A stretch of 64,000 bases of DNA, taken from the NCBI RefSeq assembly GCF_003432385.1, contig NZ_CP031841.1, forward strand, positions 3,077,579-3,141,578. Direction: 5' to 3'. Positions within the stretch are counted from its first letter, which is position 1. Every line of letters begins with the position of its first letter. This DNA comes from Breoghania sp. L-A4 (GTDB taxonomy: Bacteria > Pseudomonadota > Alphaproteobacteria > Rhizobiales > Stappiaceae). Below are positions 58,697 through 64,000 of the stretch, piece after piece. A program made the translations under genes and the position numbers. The notes below the pieces were generated by a model. That model saw nothing but the letters and a program-made list of their open reading frames with translations. It had not been told where the DNA came from and did not search any database.

Positions 58697-59929
58697 ATGT
58701 TTCAGTTCATTGGGTGGACAATAGTTGTGGCTTTTATCGCAACTACTACGTTAACTATTCTTGCTTTGGCTGGACTCGTTAAAATCGCCGATAAGAAATA
58801 CCTTGATCGGTTGTTTATTGTGCTGATTCTTGAAATAGTCGCATCAGGTTTTTTCATTTTTACAAGCGGTTTGGCACCGGAGCAGAAATACTTCATGGAA
58901 GCTAGAGCTACTTTTGAGGAAGCTTTGAGAGCCAAAGACGCTAAGGAAATTGAGAAGGCAGACGAGTTATTTTCAAAAGTACTTAAGATTCCGACTGAGG
59001 GGTTGCCACTGGACATCCGGCACGTTTTTCGGGAGCGAGGCCATATGGCTTATGACCGAAAAATCTGGGGGCGCGCTGCTGTGGCATACCGAATTTTCGA
59101 TGAGGTTGGGGAGGCTGATATTGAGGTCCTAACCAAACTTGGACGATCACTGAGAGCAATTAATCAATATGAAGAGGCAGAACAAGCTTATGAAAGAGCG
59201 TTAAAAATTTCACCAAATAACTATGATGTCCTAAACGGCCTTCAGAATGTTACTCGCCGCCGAGCGGCCTTTCTCTTCGAAGCGGACAGAGAAGAAGCAG
59301 CCCAACCCTTGTTTGAAAAAACCCGTGAACATATCAATGCAATGATTAATCTTTCGGGCGAAAGATCAGTTGAAAACAAACGATATCTAAATGCACTATC
59401 CGCTCGCGTGGCGCTATATTGGCAGTGGGAACGGTATCCAGAAGCTGAAGCATCAGCAGATAAAATCGTCGCTGAATATCCAAAATACGAAAGAGCTAAA
59501 GAAGACCTTGCCGCCATAAAGCTTGAGTTTGGAAAGTACCATTCACGACAAGACAAAATTGAGGCTTCGAAAGTTCTATTTCAGAAACTCCATAGAATAC
59601 AGACAGAAACGACTGATACTATTTTTGTTGGTAGCGGTTTGGCGGAAGCCACAACTCTTTCGGCTTCTGCTGATAAAGCTGAATTGGATGAGGCGGAGAA
59701 AGCAGTTTTGCTTGCTATTGCAGAATCTAAAAACTCAGTTGACGATCCATATGCCTTTTATGCTGCTGCTGTCCTGTACCGACGTATGGGCAACATAACA
59801 TTATCAACATCCTATTTGAAACAGGCTATAGCCGCCGAGCGCAGACGATCCATCGATCCCTTCACATTCGACTACGTCAGACTCGTCGAATACGAGAAAA
59901 TCCTTACCAAGTGGGAGAATGAAAAATAG
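58697..59929 (+). CDS. membrane-anchored TPR protein, AT-rich
   Basis: A 410-residue protein. Two helices at about 7-29 (TIVVAFIATTTLTILALAGL) and 38-57 (RLFIVLILEIVASGFFIFTS) anchor it. The rest is helical repeats, at least one clear TPR (GRSLRAINQYEEAEQAYERA, then LKISPNNYDVLNGL), with EEA-type acidic helices before it. GGAAT lies about 9 bases before the ATG. Codon use and GC content are far below all other genes here, with many A/T-ending codons, a strong sign of recent transfer. I recognise no specific family. No gene next to it gives a pathway, though membrane TPR proteins often serve as assembly or sensor partners. Confidence 0.8.
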   Translation: MFQFIGWTIVVAFIATTTLTILALAGLVKIADKKYLDRLFIVLILEIVASGFFIFTSGLAPEQKYFMEARATFEEALRAKDAKEIEKADELFSKVLKIPTEGLPLDIRHVFRERGHMAYDRKIWGRAAVAYRIFDEVGEADIEVLTKLGRSLRAINQYEEAEQAYERALKISPNNYDVLNGLQNVTRRRAAFLFEADREEAAQPLFEKTREHINAMINLSGERSVENKRYLNALSARVALYWQWERYPEAEASADKIVAEYPKYERAKEDLAAIKLEFGKYHSRQDKIEASKVLFQKLHRIQTETTDTIFVGSGLAEATTLSASADKAELDEAEKAVLLAIAESKNSVDDPYAFYAAAVLYRRMGNITLSTSYLKQAIAAERRRSIDPFTFDYVRLVEYEKILTKWENEK

Positions 59930-60085
59930 TCATCTAGCCAAAAGGCAGCTAACGGGATGTTGCGACGCAACTTGATTGACTCAAGTTTAGGCCGCTTCGG
60001 GCCGATTGTGTTGAAAAACGCGTCTTGCCATGACGGGGCAACACTGATTCAGTTTCCAAGCGATTTGGGAGGCTGCAGCCGATGA

Positions 60086-60667
60086 TGTGTGAAGTTCGGA
60101 GACATCGTTTCAACGTCGCGCGTAGGTAACCTTCCCTGAGGTTCTGAGGAAGGGAGGGACGGGATGACGCCGGCAGCGCGTTTGATCTGGGTGACGACGT
60201 ACGAGCGGACGGGGGATGCCGGGCTGACATGCCGGCGATGCGGCGTATCGCGGCCGACGCTCCGGAAATGGTGGCGGCGCTATCTGAGCGAGGGTGAATC
60301 TGGATTGCTCGACCGTAGCCGACGGCCCCTGTGCTCACCGGCCATGAAGGTGGGTCAGGCTGAGGAGGAGCGCATCATTTCGCTGCGACGAAGCCGGAAG
60401 CTGGGGATCAAGCGTCTCATGAACGAGCTTCTCCGCCTCGACGGTCTGCACCTTGCCGTCGATACAATACACAAGGTCCTGTGCCGACATGGGCTCAACC
60501 GCCTCAAACGGCCCAGGCTGATCAGGAAGACTGGCGGCAAGCGCTATTCTCGACCCATCCCCGGCGATCGTGTGCAGATGGACGTCTGCAAGATTGCTCC
60601 AAGCCTCTATCAATACACCGCGATTGACGATTGCTCGCGCTATCAGGTGGTGTCGGAGACGACATGA
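60086..60667 (+). pseudogene. IS481-family transposase, truncated, with its left terminal end
   Basis: The left end TGTGTGAAGTTCGGAGACAT near 60086 resembles an IS481-family terminus. A coding frame from 60164 gives HTH and linker regions (LTCRRCGVSRPTLRKWWRRY, IISLRRSRKLGIKRLMNEL) and the first part of the DDE domain (RVQMDVCKIAPSLYQYTAID, DDCSRYQVVSETT), then stops at the junction with an IS110 fragment. About half the catalytic domain, including the last acidic residues, is missing, so it is inactive. It is a different element from the IS481 at 8333. Just upstream, 60000-60030 (GGCCGATTGTGTTGAAAAAC) resembles an IS end of yet another family. Confidence 0.8.
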
Positions 60668-61097
60668 TGGAGTTGGAGGTTCATCTCCATGAGCGCCTTT
60701 TGCATGTGCTGGATATGCGCCGCCGCGTATTCTACGAGCCGCTCCCGTTGCCGGAGATAGGATCGCAGTGTGGCAATCTCCGCCTCCTGGCGGAAGCTGC
60801 CGCGCAGCAGGCCGTAGGAGTGAAGCTGCCGCAACCAGCTGGCATCACTCACGTCGGTCTTCCGTTCCGGCACATTCTTGGCGTAGCGCGCGTTCACCAG
60901 GATGACCTCGAACCCATACTGCTCGAGGACCTCGAAGGCGGGTATCCAGTAGACACCGGTGGATTCCATTGCGACGCTCGTCACGCCGCAGGACCGGAAC
61001 CACGCGGCCAAGCCGTGCAAATCCTGCGTGAACGTGCCAAATGCACGCACGGACGTGTCGCAAATATCGGGATTGACGGCTGCCATGTGCATCCTAG
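60643..61097 (-). pseudogene. IS110-family transposase, middle fragment
   Basis: About 150 codons of an IS110-type DEDD transposase: MHMAAVNPDICDTSVRAFGT, TSVAMESTGVYWIPAFEVLE, VILVNARYAKNVPERKTDVS with the conserved Asp pair, and LRSYLRQRERLVEYAA. Its N-terminus is separated by an IS5 element and continues at 61937-62016 (GAAVVDIGS). Its C-terminal two thirds, with the transposase_20 domain, is lost at the junction with the truncated IS481 gene near 60660, where both frames read VVS-E/D-TT on opposite strands. Confidence 0.85.
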
Positions 61098-61936
61098 GTC
61101 ACATACTCATAAACGGGATTCCCTTGGCGCGAGGGTTCTGATTCACTGACCACCATCAATGGAGGTCAGGATGGCTCGCTTCGATCTGACGGATTTCGAG
61201 TGGTCTGTGATACAGCCGCTTCTGCCGACAAAGGTGCGTGGGGTCCCGCGCGCCGATGACCGCAAGGTGCTGAACGGCATCTTCTGGCGGCTGCGCACGG
61301 GAGCGCCTTGGGCCGACATTCCGGCGCGCTATGGCCCGTACACGACCTGCATCAACCGCTTCAACCGCTGGCGCAAGGCTGGCCATTGGGCACGCATTCT
61401 TGAAGCGGTATCAGATGCTTACGACGGTGACGTGCAGATGATCGACTCGTCATCGATCCGCGTTCACCAGCATGCCGCCAACGGCCAAAAAAAGAGGAGC
61501 GATCCCGTTGCATGGGTCGCTCGCGCGGCGGCCTGACCACCAAGATCCATGCGCTCGTCGACGCCGAGGGCCGGCCGATCCGCCTCAAGCTGACCGAGGG
61601 CCAGGCCCACGACGGACGCTCGGCCGCCGACATGTTCGAAACGCTCAAGGCCGGTCACATCCTGCTCGCCGACCGCGCCTACGACAGCGATGCCTTGCGC
61701 GCCGAAATGGCCGCGCGGGGCGCATGGGCCAACATCCGCGCCATGCCGAACCGCGTCAAAACCTTCCCCTTCAGCGCCTGGGTTTATCGGCAACGCAACG
61801 CCGTCGAGCGCTTCTTTAGCAAACTCAAACACTTCAGGGCCATTGCCACACGATACGACAAGCGCGACGACAATTTTCTCGCGTCAGTCCAACTCGCTTC
61901 AATCCGCATATGGTTGCGAACTTATGAGTCGGTCAC
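61098..61936 (+). mobile_element. IS5-family insertion sequence inserted in an IS110 transposase gene
   Basis: An 839-base element with imperfect inverted ends (GTCACATACTCATAAAC at the left, GTGACCGACTCATAAGT when the right end is read in reverse). CTAG lies on both sides (61094-61097 and 61937-61940), a 4-base target duplication. It splits the IS110 gene between the DIGS and RMHMAAV codons, next to the first catalytic Asp. It is a different IS5 lineage from the element at 9372. Confidence 0.85.
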
Positions 61937-61940
61937 CTAG
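61171..61940 (+). CDS. IS5-family transposase made by programmed frameshift
   Basis: The first frame (MARFDLTDFEWSVIQPLLP, with the catalytic Asp in MIDSSSIRVHQHAAN) and the second (GRSRGGLTTKIHALVDAEG, LLADRAYDSDALR, NAVERFFSKLKHFRAIATRY) overlap. They meet at seven A residues (61487-61493), a standard slippery site, so the frameshift is expected. The ATG at 61171 has GGAGG close upstream. The stop codon TAG is formed by the flanking CTAG target at 61937-61940, not by the element. The enzyme appears complete. Confidence 0.87.
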
Positions 61941-62016
61941 ACCCGATGTCGACTACGGCGGCGCCAGGGTTGACCAGCTTCATGTCCGGGTGGTCGCCGG
62001 TCTTCGTTCTCTTCAT
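61937..62016 (-). pseudogene. IS110-family transposase, N-terminal fragment
   Basis: The first 26 codons of the IS110 transposase, starting MKRTKTGDHPDMKLVNPGAA and ending in VVDIGS at the IS5 insertion. A GGAG about 8 bases before the ATG supports the start. The reading resumes on the far side of the IS5 element at RMHMAAV. VDIGS contains the first Asp of the DEDD RuvC-like domain. 193 bases upstream, to the IS3 fragment, hold no gene and are probably the left end of this IS110 element. Confidence 0.8.
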
Positions 62017-62209
62017 GGCATCTCCTCCGTTCGGGCGGAGGGCGTGGGTTATGCCAGTTCTTCATCTTCCTAATCGGGATCGCGCGGACAGCCGGCGTCA
62101 CCACTCTCAAGTGCGCATGAACCCATGGGCCACGTTTTTTAACGGGGTCGAACCCACCAATAAGCTGACGGCCGCTGCCCTCGCGAGCCGAGCGTAGCAC
62201 GCACCGTTT

Positions 62210-62500
62210 CTATCCCGCACAGGCGGGCGCCTGCCCGGGATGGTTTTTTAGGATGTCGCGCTCTGCCTTGAGCTTGGCGACCTCCTTGCGGAGCCGGTTG
62301 ATCTCCAATTGCTCGGGCTTCATCTGCCCGTTGCCCGGGAAGGCCTGCTGCGGATCGGCAGCCTGCTCCCTGATCCATTTGCGCAAAACGTTCTCATGAA
62401 GGTCCAGGTCACGCGCCGCCTGGGCGACAGAAACGCCCCGATCCTTGACCAGATTCACTGCTTCGAGCTTGAACTCGCGGCTGAACTTCCGTCTCTGCAT
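62210..62500 (-). pseudogene. IS3-family transposase OrfA, truncated
   Basis: 96 codons; the HTH and leucine-zipper protein of an IS3 element (RKFSREFKLEAVNLVKDRG, AARDLDLHENVLRKWIREQ, EINRLRKEVAKLKAERDILK). After ILK the frame turns into foreign sequence (NHPGQAPACAG), where OrfA normally continues KAAAYFA and shifts into OrfB. OrfB is absent. A GGAG before the ATG is present, and GGTGTCCTCAAAACCGGCAG at 62536 on looks like the remaining IS3 end. It is inactive alone. Confidence 0.85.
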
Positions 62501-62693
62501 TCCAACTCTCCAGTTCCAAAAACACCTTAACTCGGTGTCCTCAAAACCGGCAGCAGGCCAGACTCAGGCAACTTGTTGACGTTGAACCCGTTTTTGGACC
62601 GCCGGGCTGAGAAATTTCCCGGGATATTAGCTCAAAACGGACCGGATGCGCCTGAGCCAATCATGAGCGATACTGGTGGTTTGTTGCTGGAAC

Positions 62694-64000
62694 TCATGGG
62701 TATTGTGTCTCCAAGGTCTGCGCGATGAGATCGCCCAGCGCAGAGCGACGGATGCGGCGTGCTTTTGCGTTCCAATCGACCACGAGACCGATCGCCAAAA
62801 GGTCAGGGCCGATCGTCTCCAGATCCTGCCCGATCTCCTCGCACATGAGTTCATCAAGCGCCTGATAATCATCTTTTTCCGCAACCTCAATCAAGCGCAG
62901 CGCCTGACCAAGCGCTCCTTTGAAGAAGGAAACAGGGAGCTTCTCCGAGATGGCCCAGGTCCTGACAACTTCGGTAGGATCGCTCGCCAGAGACATCGCC
63001 CGAATGAGCTTGATCGTTTCGGTCGGCAACCCGCCGGTGGTTTCGAGGATGGCTTTTCGAAAAGCGGGAGTGTCAAGATCGGTTTTTTCGATTTGCTGCA
63101 AATGAGCCCGGACCATCTCCCCGCCCCAAGCCGAAAGGAACTGGGCTTGGTCCTTGCGGCGACTGGCGAGCCCGCGCATGTCCTCATCGGCGGCATCGAG
63201 AATGACCACCGGACGGACTTGGTTTTCAACAACCCGGGGCTGGCGTTCGATCCAAGCCAATTCCTCAGCCGCCTCCTGCGGTGATGCAGGTGTGTGAACC
63301 ACTAGGGACATGCATCGATCAACAGCCGCCGGGCCACCAATCAGCGTGCCCAACTCCTTGCGCGATGTCACGACATGGACGGTGATATCGTCCTTCGGCG
63401 CTCCGGGTAGCCGGCCGATCGCGGCAATCTGTTTCAGGGCCGCGCCGACTTTTGACAAGCCGAGAATTTCGAGCCCGCATACGATTTGCATCGGGACCGC
63501 ATTAGGGTCAACAATGCGTTCGATCTGGAGATCAGTGAGCGGAGCATAGGGCCATTCCTGCTGGTTGTACCCGTGGTGGCCGGCAGGCGCATAACGCCGA
63601 CGGTGGATCGCCCTATCGTAGGAGATGGTCGGGTCACGCTCTACGATTTCGAGCAGCGCATGATCGATATCTTCCTCGGAGCCGAGCATCGCCGCAACCT
63701 GTCGGGTGCGGAGCAGGTAGGTGTGGCGGTTTGTGTTCGGGATAGGCACTCGTCCAAGCACACCGAGGTCGAAGAGTTCCTGGAGCAGCGCGTCGAACGA
63801 CGCCTGAGACGGATGCTCGGCGGTTTTGGGCCAGAACGTCAGGGTCTCAAGGAGAAGCTCGCTTGGCCTAAAGCCGGTTACCAGTGACTGCTGTTCGTTG
63901 CCTTCTATGTTCAGGCGGGCCAGCGTGTATGCGACAAGAGCGTAGCGAGGATCGAGCTCGAGTGTCCAGTGGAACTTTTGCCGAATGCGGGTCTCGATGG
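62694..64000 (-). CDS. NTPase-like protein with winged-helix segment, partial
   Basis: About 435 C-terminal residues are visible; the gene runs off the right edge, and the frame is open to base 64000. A probable winged helix reads LLQELFDLGVLGRVPIPNTN, HTYLLRTRQVAAMLGSEEDI. A second mixed alpha/beta domain has a Walker-B-like RPVVILDAADEDM and ends in a helical GGLPTETIKLIRAM region, then RRSALGDLIAQTLE. No Walker A is visible; it may lie upstream outside the window. I do not recognise the family. The layout recalls large STAND- or AAA-type ATPases of islands, some of which act in defence, but nothing here proves that. It is flanked by IS remnants. Confidence 0.65.
   Translation of the reverse strand, partial: IETRIRQKFHWTLELDPRYALVAYTLARLNIEGNEQQSLVTGFRPSELLLETLTFWPKTAEHPSQASFDALLQELFDLGVLGRVPIPNTNRHTYLLRTRQVAAMLGSEEDIDHALLEIVERDPTISYDRAIHRRRYAPAGHHGYNQQEWPYAPLTDLQIERIVDPNAVPMQIVCGLEILGLSKVGAALKQIAAIGRLPGAPKDDITVHVVTSRKELGTLIGGPAAVDRCMSLVVHTPASPQEAAEELAWIERQPRVVENQVRPVVILDAADEDMRGLASRRKDQAQFLSAWGGEMVRAHLQQIEKTDLDTPAFRKAILETTGGLPTETIKLIRAMSLASDPTEVVRTWAISEKLPVSFFKGALGQALRLIEVAEKDDYQALDELMCEEIGQDLETIGPDLLAIGLVVDWNAKARRIRRSALGDLIAQTLETQYP

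Overview
The window is high-GC DNA from an alphaproteobacterium, most likely of the order Hyphomicrobiales (Rhizobiales). Evidence for this is the conserved run aminotransferase-hom-glpX with recJ further on, the rplM-rpsI pair, a RirA-type Rrf2 regulator, a class I PHA synthase, an xylFHG transporter with a ROK repressor, and secreted DUF922 proteins. I cannot name the genus from sequence alone.

Layout. 0-8 kb: small membrane proteins, a MetF-like reductase beside an HTH/methyltransferase-like protein, an amidohydrolase, and a periplasmic binding protein divergent from a hybrid histidine kinase. 8.3-10.5 kb: three mobile elements stacked end to end at the kinase stop codon (IS481 family, IS5 family, a TA-flanked MITE). 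10.8-16.5 kb: RirA-like regulator, xylose ABC transporter, ROK regulator. 16.5-20.3 kb: di-haem cytochrome and an FG-GAP/CRTAC1 protein among palindromic repeats. 20.4-30.5 kb: recJ, a Cache plus GGDEF/EAL signalling operon, glpX, hom, aminotransferase, lipoprotein. 31-38.5 kb: phaC, an agmatinase-like enzyme, two DUF922 paralogues separated by a second MITE copy, rplM-rpsI, and an AhpD-like/Rrf2 operon with a paired palindromic operator. 38.6-48.4 kb: exopolysaccharide synthesis and export (deacetylase, GNAT, Wzc-like, Wza-like, GT4, WcaJ-like, O-antigen ligase/polymerase), ending inside a tRNA-Pro(GGG).

48.5-64 kb is accessory. Its centre is a tight five-gene minus-strand operon that runs multicopper oxidase, tyrosinase, LodA/GoxA-like quinoprotein oxidase, unknown 144-residue protein, LodB-like flavoprotein. 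This puts two copper phenol oxidases in one transcript with a predicted cysteine-tryptophylquinone amine oxidase and its maturation flavoprotein. It is the best candidate here for an undescribed system. After it come an AT-rich membrane TPR gene, a graveyard of IS481, IS110, IS5 and IS3 pieces, and a partial NTPase-like gene running off the right edge.

Data-quality warning. At least six genes (IS481 transposase, di-haem cytochrome, CRTAC1 protein, recJ, phaC, Wzc-like), and probably an Rrf2 gene as well, each need exactly one extra base next to a G/C run to restore a full-length protein. All are deletions, which points to systematic sequencing error more than to real pseudogenes.
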